This document shows positions 38,096-52,115 of a stretch of 64,000 bases of DNA, in pieces (the stretch's first letter is position 1; each line of letters opens with the position of its first letter). Location of the stretch: assembly GCA_002105175.1 (NCBI GenBank), contig MCGE01000006.1, forward strand, positions 124,001-188,000. The letters run 5' to 3'. The notes beneath the pieces are model-generated. The model worked only from the letters and a program-made list of their open reading frames with translations, was not told the DNA's origin and did not search any database. The DNA comes from Absidia repens. Lineage: Eukaryota > Mucoromycota > Mucoromycetes > Mucorales > Cunninghamellaceae. The translations under genes and the position numbers were made by a program.

Positions 38096-41000
38096 ATGTC
38101 AAATACACCAGACAATCTTCTGACTCGTTTGAAAAACTTTGCTCAATGTAATCAAGATCTCTCGACTTCCGTGAAACACACTCTTCTAGATCCTTTCCAA
38201 TCCAACCCAACCCAGCACTGTCCTGTCCAACAACCGCCAATATTACTCACTGAAAATGAACTGAATTTCAAGGCTAAATTTCTGTCGCCATTAGCTTTAT
38301 GCATTGTTAATCAAAACATAGATTCTCTCAAACATTTCAGGGAATGGAGACGACGAGGTCATTCTGGAACAGCAGCAAACACCAACACCATCAAGGAGTG
38401 TTTGATCGATACATCCTTTTATGCTATATCAGCACTGAAGCACATGGAACACATGTCGTCATTCAAACCTCTGGATATTGAAAAAACAACTTCCAATCTA
38501 ATATGCAAATTGGTGGACCTTGGTGAAGTAAGTTTGTCTTAGAGGCGCAGGGGCTCAGGGGAAGACTGCTTGAAGTACTCGGTTCTCATACAAATCTTTG
38601 TTTCGTATAGTGGAAAAAAGCACTGGAGGAATTACGGAAACTACGTCAACAACTAGCTAAGATAGCCAATATACAACTAGGCAACGAAACTACCTCACAC
38701 TTATTCTCTGGAGATATGATAGCACCAGCTTCAAATATGACAGACAACCTGCATAAAAGTGTCGACAACATCAGCACATTCAACGATCAGCAATCTCCGT
38801 CCGCACAGTGTGTCAGCAGCAATGAAAACATTTTGACAGAACCACCCAACCAACAGCACTATGCAAGGCCTATCCAATCGCTCTCTCCAGAATCACCACT
38901 TGGAGGCAATCATCCCCACAATATATCTCCTTGCGAACTGGAAATGATACAACAGTATGGAGATCTCTTTACACTCCCATTGGATATCAATGTTAGCGAT
39001 CGCAGTCTGATTCTCCTGGTATTGGCTTATCAAATGAATGTAATCAGGTCTTGGTGTGATATTAACCATGGCGTAATGATCAAGGTATAAGAACGATAAA
39101 ATGAGGAAGAAACCGATGCTAACAATAAGACCAAATATTCGAATGTGATTTATAGTATATTGGCATCTTATTGGATCAGCCTGGAAATTTTATCGATTGG
39201 TGCAAACATTTGATGCCCTATGATGATGTGATAGCAAAAAAGCAATTGGATCTACTTGTACGGCATTTGACGTTTACAGTGAACAAAGTGGCTACATTCG
39301 GTAAGAACAAAAACACAATTACAAATAAAAATAGAAAGCAAACATTTATATGGTTGATAGGTTGACTTAAATATCTTTAATGACTATAGATAACCCGCTG
39401 CATACCATGGCTATTCATACCCTCGCCCTCAAAGCATCCGCACATACAGGCAAGCTATCATCACAATCACTATGTGATCGGTTTATGCGATTAATTATCA
39501 CCTACGAAAAGAATGCTCAAGAAGGTAACAAATAAAATGGCGGTACTCGTTATAAGGATTAAATCAAACTGGACCCATCATTTTCATAGTAAAATACGAC
39601 CGTCTTCAAAAACACTGTGGTGATCTTTTGCGGATTATGCAAGCGATTGGTACGGATTCGACGGATGATGACGCTTATTTTGCATTTTGTGAATACTATA
39701 TTTATGCCTCACGCAAGGTCAGTGGGAAAAAAGAAGATGTGCAGGACTAGTAATGTTCCTTACTTGGTATGGATCGATTAACATTTGCTCTTTTTATTTC
39801 TGATCAGGGAAACGTCAACTCCGGTATGATTCATAGTCTTACAGCAATGTATCAATTACTCAACAGCCCTATGAAGATTTCATCAATGATGGACTATTAT
39901 CATGTCACCTATTCTACTCATGTCAAGCTATCACTATGTTCTGCTCAGATGGATCAAATGACTCACACCAACTCTTGTAAGTACAGATATATATTATGAG
40001 ATCTTGGACTTAATATTGACGTTTTTACGGCAGATATCGACATCAATGCTTTACTTACAGATGCCAACTCTTCCATCCAGTCCCTCATCGAAATCATTGA
40101 AAGCAACAACATTGAATGTAACAGACATACTGAAGAAGTCACTATGAAACTTTACAACAGTGTGAATGCCCTTCTTCATAGCGCCACCCAAGTAATGGAA
40201 ATGATACAGCAAAGCAATAGTTCTGCAGCATCCCAGTCGTCTGATTCGCTCTTGCTTCAAGCACCTTCAATTTGGAAGCGATATACAGAAATTCTATCTG
40301 GTACTCTTCAGCAATGTAGTGTGTTACTCCCTATTGCTCTTATATTGGTGGAAAAAATGGTAAAACAATAAAAAGCGCTCGGGTTGTATATCACTCTAAA
40401 GTTTCTCTGACTTTCTTCATTTATAGGGATGGGCCAAATGTGAACCAACGTCATCTTTATCTCCAACTGCAATGGTGATCACAAATGTTGATACAATGAT
40501 TCTTCTGACAAAATTACATTTCGATGCTAGAAATGACGCCACGTATCGTCAGGCATATGACCGTCTTGCTATTGCCGAACAAATCTGCTCTGACCACAAG
40601 GTTTTCTCAGGCTATCGATGGATTTCTGCCACATACTACACTCTTGGTGCTGGAATGGTAACTATCCACTCTCCATCCAGCGCTGTCTATCCTCTAAACA
40701 AGTCTTGTATGCTTCTTGAAAAAGATACTGAACGCGTGAATTCGAAAGCTGGGATAATTCAACTTGTCAAGCGATATGAAGTTCTGGGTACATGCTGTCA
40801 AAAAGCTGGCGATTTGGAGGTAAGAAAAAAGAGCATGATATTGGAATTAATTGTGTGTTGTTTTATCGGTCAATGCAAACATGCGGTTAACTGTTTTTAT
40901 TTATTTATAGGGTGCAACCAAAGCGTATCGGCTAGCGTTAAATCACCTTCCCGCTACAACCATCGACATGTTCACTACAGGATCTGACCAAATGACCATT

Positions 41001-44000
41001 TCGAAAATGATACAACGGCAACCCCTTGTGCCAAATCTTATCGCTCGTTTTCTACGCTCTGCCTTCAGTAACAACGAACAAAACGTATTTTCGACAGAAC
41101 TCATGGACCTATCGACCTTGACGCCTATTCAAAAATGTGTTCTCCACGAATGTGAACTCAAGGTACTTCTTAGGCTTTCCCCTCGGCTTGATTTGACAAA
41201 GTCACAGAGCTGGCTCATTGACTCATTGCTACATCATTATACACCGGTTCGATATCCTATACGTCGTGGAAGGTAATTGTAGGGAAAAAAAAAAGAGGGT
41301 GAGCGGAGGGGAGGGGGGAGATAATTAATGAAATTAGTAATTTACATTGTATACATTGTAGAACCTTGTTGTCTCTAGTACGCATGATTCATGCCAATGG
41401 ACATGCTGATGAACAATCAATTCATACTGCAATCAAACATGCCCAGGAAGCATATGAAATCCTGACAAGTAAAGTGAGTCAAAACAAATGATGATGGCGA
41501 TGATGATCATGAAGATTTAGTTTTTTGAAAACCGCCTTACTTATTTTACCTTTTTATCTTGATAGGGCTACGGGTTCGATAGTAATCTTTTGACGTACAG
41601 ACGTCATTACTTGGCGCTTACATTTTCTTGGCTTGGGATCCTTCGTCGCGAAGTAAATGATACATCACCAAGTACGTTCCTCTCAGCACTTCAGCACTGG
41701 GGAAAGCTATTCAAGGAAATTGATCCATTACCTTCTACTTGTAAGTAACATTAGAGAAACAGAGATGACTGGATATGATATTATCAAATCAAAGGGTTAC
41801 TCACTACTTATATTTTTTTATTTCAGGGTCAACATTAGAGGAGCACATGGAAAGAGTCTATCAACAAGTGGATGGCATTGACAGTTTGTACGACCATCTA
41901 CGTAAGTGAAGCTATTAAAAACAACAATCGACATACGATCTTTCTTTCAGTCATAATAACATGTATCTAAATTAGGGCTCCTTGCTGATTTATTTGGATC
42001 AATTGGTCACCTTACTCTTCGGATCAATACCTTGCGGTTGTTGCTTAAGCTGAACAATGGTTTACGAGAATCATCAGTGGATCACATATCAGGTAACGTA
42101 ACGAACGTGGTGATGTGAAAATATAGATCTAATTAATGGTTCCCTGCTTTTATTTCCTCTTAGACGCGATCATTATTATCACTGATATTGGATGCATATA
42201 TAAGGACATTGGATATTCGGGGAAAGCAAATATGGAGTTTGAAAAAGTGAAAATCATCATGGCAAAACACGCGTGCTCTCTCCAAGCGGAATTACATTAC
42301 TTGATACAACGTTCTCAATATTTTGCTACAATCGGTGATTATGATGAAAGGTAGGTGTTCAAGGGAAAATATAATATACCATATGAGCATGTTGCTGATT
42401 AGAAAGAAAAAAAAATACCCATATCTTTGCGTTTGATAGTCTGGCTACTTATAATGAGGCAAGAACTCGATGGGAAGCTGAAAATAAACCTGCAGATCGT
42501 ATGAAATTCCTATGGCCTATGAAATTACAAGCTGTCAACTATGTCTTGCTCTCGGATTGCTACCTATCAAGATCAAGTATCTCTTTACACAAGGTAAATT
42601 AAGGAATTGAATTGACTTACTACTGCTGAAGGTTCCTCATATGGGATTGCATTTAAATTATAGGAATCCATGAATTCTGCTATAATCGATGCGAAATCGA
42701 GCTATCAAACTTTATGCAACTTCGTGCAATCTATCAAGCAGCAAACTGAATCCAATCCGACTGAAAATAATGCATTTCTGGCGAAGGTCAACAACGACAG
42801 CTCTGAACAGACCCTGGATCTAGATCAACCACCAACTATAGCATTGGATCTATTATTCAAAGAATATCAATGGACAATAGCCACGGTATGTATGCGGGAT
42901 GACAAGAATCCGTAAATACTGCTAAATGTTTAGTTTTTATTTTATAAAAAAAAAAAAAATAGAAAATGAGTCATGCCCTCCAGCGACTGGCGCTCCTACA
43001 TATGGCACAAGGTACCTGGCGCGATGCTCAATATTATCTGCTACAAGGACAACAGCTTGGAGAACGAATCAAATCAAATGCAATGGTTTATCAATTCCTA
43101 TTACGTCTTCATGGCTCTTACTTGTGCACTGGCCAAATTGACAAAAGCCGGTCCGCCCTGAAAGCAGCAAATGCAATTCGGTTAAAGGTAATAACAAACA
43201 AGTGGATGGATAATGATGAAATAGATGGTTACTGATTACTATATTTACAGACAACCATATATCTACAAGATGATGCTTGTATGAATATGGCGATTGGACA
43301 TTCGAATGCGAAACAAAATATGTTAGATAAAGCTTTACAATCATATAACAGAGCCGATCTGCTATACCGGAAAATGATGGATCCTGTTTGTATTGTGACA
43401 GTTGGACGGATATCTACAAGGTAACACCATGAGAATGACACGGATTGAAAAACTCAACATGTAAGAAATAATGCATATTTGTTACTAACGCATCTCGTTG
43501 TTGCAACTAGTGATGAAGAACACGGACTGCAGATTTCTGGCAGGTGTGATACCCAAAAAATGGAAGATAAAGAAGATTTACAAGGTAAGTTAAGGATGGT
43601 TTTTCGTTCCATCACAGGTATGCTAAAAGAAACAATTTTTAGGCGCTGCCGAATACGAATGTAAGCCACTACAAGTAATACTAGGTGAAATCGCTACTTG
43701 CAAAGCTCTGCTCATGTCAAGAAATGGGTTGGCATCGACTGCTCTGAAGGTATTGGAAGAATTTGGAGAACACCATGCTATATCGACTAAAAACGTATGT
43801 AAGGCGGACCGAATGATTTGACAGCACTCGCTAATGTGTTTCTTTTTTTTTTAGATTACTTTAGCTGTCATTGGGGCCCGCATTCGATTGATGTTAGCGA
43901 AGGATAAATTTAAAAACCATACAAATTTGATGTTCCTGGACAGCATTGGTACAAAAAAAAAAAAAAAAAAAAAAAGCATGAATCAATTATGATACCGCCA

Positions 44001-46484
44001 CTCTTGAAACTCACTTTTTTCTTCCTTATCGAACAATATAGTCTTCGCATTACCTTCCCTGTGCTTATCCTCTCAGCTGAATGGCCAAAAAGAAGAACGA
44101 AGCAAGGCTGCCCAGAATCTTCACCTGATCCGGAAAGATGTCACGTATGTTTTGGAATGTTTAACGGCTGCTCATAGGTGCTACGCAAGAACCGAAAAAG
44201 TGGACCTGGTGGAGAGCCTCTGTCGTGATGCTGGCTTCGCTTTATTTATCAAATACCAAACAATGGTGCTTGAAGGCACTCCACGCAGCAACTATTCAAC
44301 TCTTACTGGATACTACTTGGACATGGCAAAGTCAATTGGTTTACGGCGTGAAATGCAAATTTGCTTGGATCAAAAGCACACGGTACGGAACAGGATTGTG
44401 GACAATCTCGTTTGGCCAAGATGTATAGATGATACTGCTTCCAGAAAATCCCCTTCATTGCTTGCTGGACAAACAGTAGAGTACTTTGCGAAACTCCGTG
44501 ACACATACCAGCAAGAACACAATCTCGACGACAAAGAATTCCAGACTCAATTCATCGACATTCTTCCTCCTCACTGGACGGTGTGCTCTCTCTCTCTGGA
44601 TCCTATTCTTCAAGAACTTTATGTAACCCGGTACTGCTCTGGCAAGCCCCCGCATGTGGTGAAATTGCCCTTAGACCGCGCTGATGGACGTAGTCGTCGT
44701 TCGAATCCTAGTCATGCCAATGCTGAAGTGACCTATGAACAAGCCCTCGTCGAACTTGAAGATATTATACAACGCAGTGATAAAACGATCCATTTCAACA
44801 AAGAAACTTTACTTGTGGAAGATGTGGAAAACTGGTGGATGATTCGCTCAGAACTTGATACACGTATGAAAAAATTATTGGAACAAATTGAAAGATCTTG
44901 GATCGGGGGTTTTAAGGTATTTTTTACAAGAAAAAGAGTGATTTGAGATCTATGAATTAAAACTTCATCTGACTTCATTGTATTATAGGGGTTTTTTTGT
45001 GGTCGGCATCAGGTTCACAAAGAAGCTTTTGTCTCTTTTCAGCGATCTATTAACCATATCCTTTTGGAAAACATATATGGACCAGCAACACCAAGCAACA
45101 AATGTGTTTTGGACATTGATGAATGGACGTTACATATGATTCTACGACTTGGGGCCAATCCAATATACCATGACCTAGAAGACATTGTATACTTTTTACT
45201 CTCTTTTTATGAATATCATGATATTTGCATCGATTATTCTGATACCATCATTAGGCGCATGACTCAACAAATTCGACAGGCCATCCAATACTATCATGAT
45301 CAAGGTATACTGGCTGGTATTAATACGCTGGAGCGAATGCCAAATGAACACATTATACTGATTCCCGACAAATTCACTCAACAATTTCCATGGGAAAGCA
45401 TTCCTATATTACGATCTCAACCTGTGTCTCGACTCCCTTGCATATCCTTTTTACGTGATCGTATTTTACATTGGCAACTTCAACAATTGCGACAACCATA
45501 TTTTCCTGGAAAGTGTGATCTTGGAGCGGATTTGTTGGTGAATGAAAATCAGTCGAACGAAGGCGACTCATGGAAGGAAATTACTGTGGATTCCTCGATG
45601 TCGTATTATTTACTCAACCCAAGTGGTGATCTCAAGTATACTCAAGCTAATTTTGAAAATGTATTTTTAAGGTAAGAATAGTACCCTCGCCCCCCCCCCC
45701 CCTCCTCTCTCTACTAATATTACCCAGTTAGTTTGATTAATCGTTTTTTTTTTAATGTTTTTTTATTTTTTATTTATTTATTGTAGAATGGAGAGCTGGG
45801 AAGGGCATGTTCAAAGGAAACCTACCGAAGTCGAATGTCGTAGTATGCTTATTCAGAAGGACCTGTATATGTAAGTGCATTAGAAAATATCAAAAAATAG
45901 AGATGACTGATATAGTGAACCCAACATTGGCTATTGTAGGTACTTTGGACATGGTGCTGGACAATCAATAATACGTGGACAAATTATCCGACAGCTGCCT
46001 CGGTGCCCCGTTGCCTTACTCATGGGATGCAGTAGTGGAAGGCTCCAATCAAATGGGGAATACGATACAGATGGTTATGTCATGAATTATCTCTTGGCTG
46101 GAAGGTATGAAAATGATGGGATGGTATTACACAAATTGCTTGATTTTTTATGATTATTGTTCTTATCATTATTATAGTCCTGCTGTGGTGGTGAATTTAT
46201 GGGACGTGACTGATAAAAGCATTGATCAAGTCGGCAAAGGAATAATGGATCGATGGGGACTTTTTAACGGAACAACGAACCAGTTTGAAGAAATCAGGAA
46301 AAACAAAACCTCTGTTAATACGTCTTTGGTGGAAGCACTCTGTCTGTCTCGTGATGATTGCACATTACCCTATCTTACTGGTAAGCCAAAGGTTTATTCT
46401 GTCAAATTGAACTCAGCTAATAATATATTCTTTACGCTAGGTGCTGCAACCGTAGTATATGGTGTTCCTGTCTATGTTTTATAG
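38096..46484 (+). CDS. ESP1: Separase (peptidase C50), 2124 aa, 27 exons
   Basis: ATG at 38096; stop at 46482-46484. The 27 exons total 6375 bp with phase kept at each GT-AG junction; larger ones are 38096-38527, 38611-39084, 40427-40819, 44042-44916, 44989-45671 and 46178-46380. The C-terminal catalytic domain shows HGAG with His1992 and GCSSGRL with Cys2018, 26 residues apart as in known separases, followed by VVNLWDVTDKSID and VVYGVPVYVL. The long N-terminal part is helical and repetitive, as expected for the TPR-like superhelix. Separase cleaves the cohesin kleisin subunit at anaphase and is held inactive by securin. No securin candidate is present in the window. Symbol given by orthology to yeast ESP1 (cut1, bimB). 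Confidence 0.96.
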
Positions 46485-46872
46485 TACAGATCCCTTTTGT
46501 ATATACTTATGAAATGACGTCTAATTTTGATACTTGGCTTACCGATGAATGCAAGAACGAGACCGCGGTGGCACCGTACTTTACTTGCAAAGGCGCATTG
46601 CTGAGGTCTTGGAAAATAGACAAAATTCTTGGCGGAGTTGAATCCAATAGTACACTCTTGGCTTCTTTTTTTTTTTTTTTTTTTTGGTGCGCGTTGGCCC
46701 TCTTTCAATTGTTTTATATAAAAGTAAGGTAAGTTTTTTTCCGTACTTTCGTATTATCATTTTATTTTTATTTTTATTGTCGAAAATATTCATCTTTGAT
46801 TTTCTGATATTTTTACCTTCACACTAATTCAACACTTGCAACTTCTGTCTCACACCAGCAACCGAGCCGATA

Positions 46873-47703
46873 ATGGATTTCTCACCCTACAAACCCTCAC
46901 CTGATGAAAACCGAAAACGACAGGATGGGCAACAAAAGAAGGGCAAGTCAAAATCAACGCTATCTCACGATCCATACACCACAACTCCCTCTTTTTCACC
47001 AAAAACTACATCTCAACCTAGCCCGTATCAAGTAGGTGGGGCCGGTTCCATGTCCTCGTCTTTGCTGGAGGAAGGTTTATTTTCAGATGGTCCTAGTCTT
47101 GGTGCAGCTTCCGGTGGGGCTTCTTCTTCTGCAACTATGCGTGTCAATAAATATGAAACGACCTTACCTATTCGTGTGGATTTAGAAGCGGCTTTGACAT
47201 ACTTATTTCCCCCTTTGTCCGGTAATTGAGGATAAATTATGGGCTATTTATATGTAACTGCTCTCACTGACATTTGCTTTTTCTTATTTATTTACTTAGG
47301 TTTGTTATTCTTGGTTCTGGAAACTCAAAACGATTATGTCCGTTTTCACGCTTGGCAGGTAAAAAAAATATCTAGAATAGGAAAATTGAACTGGACCCGG
47401 TTGCCTAACATGCCACATTTTTCACCTTGAACCTGCTAGTCATCGGCTTTATTTTTATTCCTGATGTCTCTACAGTTTATCATGATTTTCATCTCCAACT
47501 TCCTTTCTTGGGTTCTATTTTTCACCGGCATAGGATCCATTCTTTATTTAGCGTATGTGATGAAAAAATTAATCGAAGTGTATAGTTTTTGGTTTTGACT
47601 CTTTTATTGTAGGTATCGTGCGTACTTGGATGGTGCGTCTTTGGAACGATATGAAGTACCATATTTTGGGCCTATGGCAAGTGAATGGGTTGACACTGAA
47701 TGA
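46873..47703 (+). CDS. Small multi-pass membrane protein, UPF0132/DUF4870-like (191 aa, 4 exons)
   Basis: Exons 46873-47221, 47300-47358, 47476-47552 and 47613-47703 (576 bp). The first 95 residues are Pro/Ser/Gly-rich and hydrophilic. Then come YLFPPLSGLLFLVLETQND, YVRFHAWQ and FIMIFISNFLSWVLFFTGIG, SILYLAYRAYLDG. The combination of a PL(T/S)G turn, LVLE and VRFHAWQS-like sequence between short TM helices is characteristic of UPF0132/DUF4870 proteins, whose biochemical role is not established. It ends VPYFGPMASEWVDTE. The start lies 389 bp after the separase stop. Confidence 0.85.
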
Positions 47704-47809
47704 AGCCATTCGGATCCATGTAGTCTTTAGTTTTAAAAATTTGTATATCTTTAGTAGTATTAGATACCTCTCACTTCCCCTTTATTCTAGTATATATCTT
47801 CTGTTTTAT

Positions 47810-47815
47810 AATAAA
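47810..47815 (+). terminator. Poly(A) signal of the UPF0132-like gene
   Basis: AATAAA 107 bp downstream of the stop codon. Confidence 0.55.
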
Positions 47816-47819
47816 AAAT

Positions 47820-48365
47820 CAGTCTTTATCTCCAATATGCGCATGTCTTCAATAATACTATATTGTATGCATTTTCTTCTTCCATCCTCCCCTATTTTAC
47901 CTCCAAAAAACCGGTATCGTATATCTTCTTCCTAATCCCAATCAATTAGTACGCGTGTCTTCCGCTTTATAATAAAAATCTCGTTTTAGCTACAAAATCT
48001 GTTAATTTTCACTAGTATGAAGATCCTCCCTTCTCTCTCTTGTCTTCTCCTCCCATTTAAGTATGAGGCAGTTCATCAGTAATATAGAGCGATTTTAAAA
48101 CATTCTCACACTTCCAAGAAAATTGATCTACTGTGTGTCAGTGGGAACGTAGTTGAAATGTGATTTTTAATGAACCTAAACAACCTCACACCATTCTTAC
48201 GACCACTTGGAGCTCAATTGGCATCAGTTTGGGCTACTGTATTTATTATTATTATCCCGCATGCAGAGCTACATACTATAAGACCAATCTAGTGGTTGTT
48301 ACCTTGGTGACACTGTCTAGATTGATAAATATGAATGGTGGAGCAAGAATAATATCACCGTTCAT
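47820..48365. other. AT-rich intergenic spacer
   Basis: No gene supported. A second AATAAAA occurs at about 47970. Confidence 0.4.
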
Positions 48366-49198
48366 ATGAAGTGACCTTGAACTGTTCACCAGTCTCTTGG
48401 TTTCTGGTGGTGGGCTGTGCAAACGGGTCATAGATAAACGAGAAAGTATTGTAAAATGTTTTACCTGAGCAGCTGCATACATAGCATGAGGTAGATTTAT
48501 TTATATGATTGGTCTATCAGAAACGTGGTTATCTCCAATATTAAACGATCTAAGGCCCTAATTCCTGGATGAAAAGTAGTCAGAGTGCGTAAACTATAGT
48601 ACAAGAGTTTGGTGAAATTCTCACAAAACAGTTACAACAGTATTCATAGTTTATTATGCAACGTATCAGAATATAGTTAATAAAAGGACATAATTTTATT
48701 GAAGCATTATGGCATATAGTAAAGCTAAAGACGAGGGGTTTAATGTAACAAGGGATTCAATGGAGGAATATACTGGAAGAAGTATGACGGTTACTATTGT
48801 TAAATTTGAACAATGGTCAACTTTAATCTAATGGTACAATTGTCAAAAGAGAGCTAATATACTGTGCAAGTCATGAGAAAGTTTGAAGGGACATCTTTTG
48901 TTGAAGCACAACAACGGTCAACATTAATCAAAATGGCTGATTGTAGAAAACAAGGGATCTATCACACAAGGAATGAGATAAACTAATGGGACATTTTCAG
49001 TGGAGTATGTAAAAACAGATATATTTTATTTAGATGTAGACACAAACAATAGCAAACTAAATCTAAACTAAGCTAATGGAGGCTTCAAAAAGCCAACTAA
49101 TGGTGCCTTCAGATCCTAGAAGCAAAATGAAAGCGTTTCCCCATGCATCTTGTAATCCCTGAGCTGAAACTCCTTCTAATCTAGTCCTGACACTATTC
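48366..49198 (-). repeat. Family R unit G
   Basis: Core at 49111-49198 (complement of TAGTGTCAGGACTAGATTAG and GCATGGGGAAACGC). On the minus strand the tail continues with AATAAAATATATC (about 49030), GTTGACCGTTGTTGTGC (about 48930), a second GTTGACCATTGTTC (about 48820) and TGCTTCAATAAAATTATG (about 48700). The far tail (48300-48480) is collinear with that of unit H. It fills the space between two convergent genes. Confidence 0.75.
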
Positions 49199-49608
49199 TA
49201 AGTTCAGCATAGCCGCATATAAGTGGAATGGTGAAGAAAAATAAGGTGATCAAAGAAAAAGAAAGCTGAAAAAATAAAAATAGGCGGGAGAGAGAAAATA
49301 AAATATTTCACGTGGGCGGGTTTTGAAATGTTTTCTTTGTCCAATACAGAAGGCACTGTCGACGTGAGCCTTGGCATTTTCGGATACAATTCTTTTTACG
49401 TTGTGCTGATTTTCACTGTAATACCCAATGTTTTCTGGCCCATTTTTTCCTTCATCCAAATAGAATGAGATGTTCCTTTCCTACGTTTTTTTCCCTTTAC
49501 CACTAACATCTCATGCTGTAATACTGTACAACATTGCCATACTTTTAATGAAATTTGATAATAATAAATGAATTGATATAATATATATGTAAATAGACAA
49601 TATTTTTT

Positions 49609-49614
49609 TTTATT
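49609..49614 (-). terminator. Possible poly(A) signal of the RhoGEF gene
   Basis: AATAAA on the minus strand about 146 bp after the stop at 49760. Confidence 0.45.
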
Positions 49615-49759
49615 TGTGTATCAAAAAGTATAATAATTTTGGTATAACGTAAAAAAAAATAAGTAATAAATAAAAAGTAAAAGTAATAATCAATAAAGCT
49701 ACACTATAATACACCAAAAGCTACAGTCATACCCGCAACCACAGCCACATCTACAGCCA

Positions 49760-51015
49760 TCACAGAGTTTGCCGTTCACTTCCACTTGTCGATAGGGAAC
49801 TTGTAACAGATAGTTTTGACCCAGTTCCTACCCGGCGCAATGATTGAGGTGGTGAACGACTTTCGTTTCGACGTCTTGTTGCTTCAGCTACCCACACCAA
49901 TAACATAAAAAGACAGGTATTATCAGTGAGTGACCCAAATCAACATATCGTATCTCCCTCTACTTTATTTTCAGTTTTATTCTTACCTTTGCTTCTTGAA
50001 GCATCACGATCCAATCTTGCGATTACCTTATCTAATTTCCGTATCCAAGTTTGCTGTTCTTCCAAGCTGTGCGTGTGTAAAACATGTGTAGTGGATGAGC
50101 CCATATAAGTGGAATTTAAGTTGTCGACGCCTTGATAAGAAGATATGATTTCAATACAGTATTCTTGACCAGCAGCATCCTCATTGGGTAACGCACGCAC
50201 TCTTGCTTGTTCCAGTCCAATGTGTCCCTTGTATTGTAGTACTGTCCGTTGTGATTCTTGTTTTGGTCGAACAAAGACGAGGAGATCCGAGAATAGAATG
50301 TAAGTGCGTTCTTCTCCCATAGACTTTGAATTCATCACCACCCGCGCCAGTTGGCCTTGAAGAATTAATCGTCGTTGTGCTTTGACACCAAAGGGAGCGC
50401 CAACCAAAGCTTGTTGGATCATGAGCACTTGATCTACATTATCAGCATCGTTGACTCTAATAGATTTTTTTTAAGAGAAAAAGGTGGGTGAGAATGCGGA
50501 GATCGAAACAGTTTTCTGGGTCAAGATAATCCCCAGGATTTTTTTTCTTACCTTGGAAGGATGCCACTAGCGATATTTGTGATTTCGTGCTTGCAATGGT
50601 GTAACCCTCTGTGGTCGGGGTGTAGTATTGTAGTGGTGTTCGCTATACCAGTGATCAGTTTTTCATAACGATGAATACAACCTGCTGGAATTTGAAGTAG
50701 TGATAATAACGTTGCCCCTTTTAAAGCACGATCTTTATGCGCATTCTTTTTTAATATCAAGAGAAATAAAATGAAATAAGTCATACAACCGCATATTATT
50801 TGTTTCCAAAAAAAAAACACACAACTTACGTCAATAAATTTTTTGAATGGCTGATATTTCATTAATCGTTCATAAGTCGTCATTGCAACGGCATAATTAC
50901 TTAAATACCCATGATATGCCTCCAATGAAGGAAACTAGTGTGATTCGGAGATAACGTAAATTAAGAAAAAAAGAATAACCTGAATGGAATAAGCAACAGA
51001 TGATCATGATGACCT

Positions 51016-51051
<36 letters not shown>

Positions 51052-52115
51052 AGGACATGAACACATCAGATATAATCTGAGCTGGTCCCCAAATACGTAG
51101 ACTAAAAAACAGAGTAAGATTATGAGATGATCGTATTTATGAGAGTGAGTACAAAAAAGACCGGTTACATGAAAAAAAAAAGTTTTTTTTTTTTGTCTTA
51201 CCGTTGTTCCAATGAAGCTAGAATGGAGCGATGGGTTTGAACTATCGTTTCGAAATTTCCAAAAAGCCATTTGAGCTCTCTTTCAGTGCAAACTAGTTTC
51301 CGGCTGCCGAGAAAGTTAAATGAAGACTGTTTGGAATCTTTTTTTAAAGGGTTTAAAAATATGCTGACTACCAACTCAAGTGATTTTAAATATGCTTGCT
51401 CCGATGTGATTAATTGGTTTACAAAGGATTCTCTCTTTCGATGGGAGATTTCACTTTCTGTTGTTGATAATCGAAATCATGCAATATATAATATAGCAAA
51501 GTTTATTAACGTTAGATCGTAGTATGTCCATATTTGTTGAATTTACAGGATTTTTTTTCTTACCAATCAAACCATCATCCGTTGGATCATCGTAATTTAG
51601 AGTATTAATCATAGCAATCGCATCATCACTAAAGTCTTGAAGATTTGTTGTTTCTGGTTGGATAAGTTTTGTATTTCCTAATTGACCTGGGACGGGTGGT
51701 AACGGTTCGTTGATAAAAGTAGCGTAATCAGATGGGTAACTTTCACTGCTGGTGCTTTGTGTTGAAGTTCCGAAAGACGAGGTTTGCTCACTAGAGTAAT
51801 GGTTTGAATGTGACATTTCTGTATCGACTGTAAATATTTACAAAATATAGTGTAGTAAATGTATACAGTAAATATACTGGTAAAAAAAAAAATCGATTGT
51901 TGGGGATGAAGCTGACCCTTTTTCTTTTTTCCTTTTTTTTTTTTTTTTTGAGCCAGCCAGTTGAAGAAAAAATAAAAATAAAAAGAAGGGGGAGGAAGGG
52001 AAGAAAGAGATGGAAAAATGCTTACCAAAGTGTGTGAGTTGTTATTCTTTGGCAAGATGGTTTCACAGGAGAATTCGACCTTCTTACTTTTAATGACTTG
52101 TGTTACTTTTTTCAT
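49760..52115 (-). CDS. Dbl-type RhoGEF with DH and PH domains (498 aa, 8 exons)
   Basis: Exons on the minus strand: 52088-52115, 51564-51827, 51202-51457, 51050-51101, 50830-50934, 50552-50745, 49987-50456 and 49760-49887 (1497 bp, phase kept). The N-terminus is Ser/Thr-rich (SSEQTSSFGTSTQSTSSES, then PLPPVPGQ). The DH domain starts near residue 107 with RESFVNQLITSEQAYLKSLE and runs to about 300 (IWGPAQIISDVFMSW, LLQIPAGCIHRYEKLI). A PH domain covers about 320-445 (LILQGQLARVV, RTYILFSDLLVFVRP, QQTWIRKLDKVI). The C-tail is basic and Ser-rich. DH-PH proteins activate Rho-family GTPases at the membrane. The first 28-bp exon is inferred from phase; translation could instead begin at the ATG at 51816. 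Confidence 0.9.
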
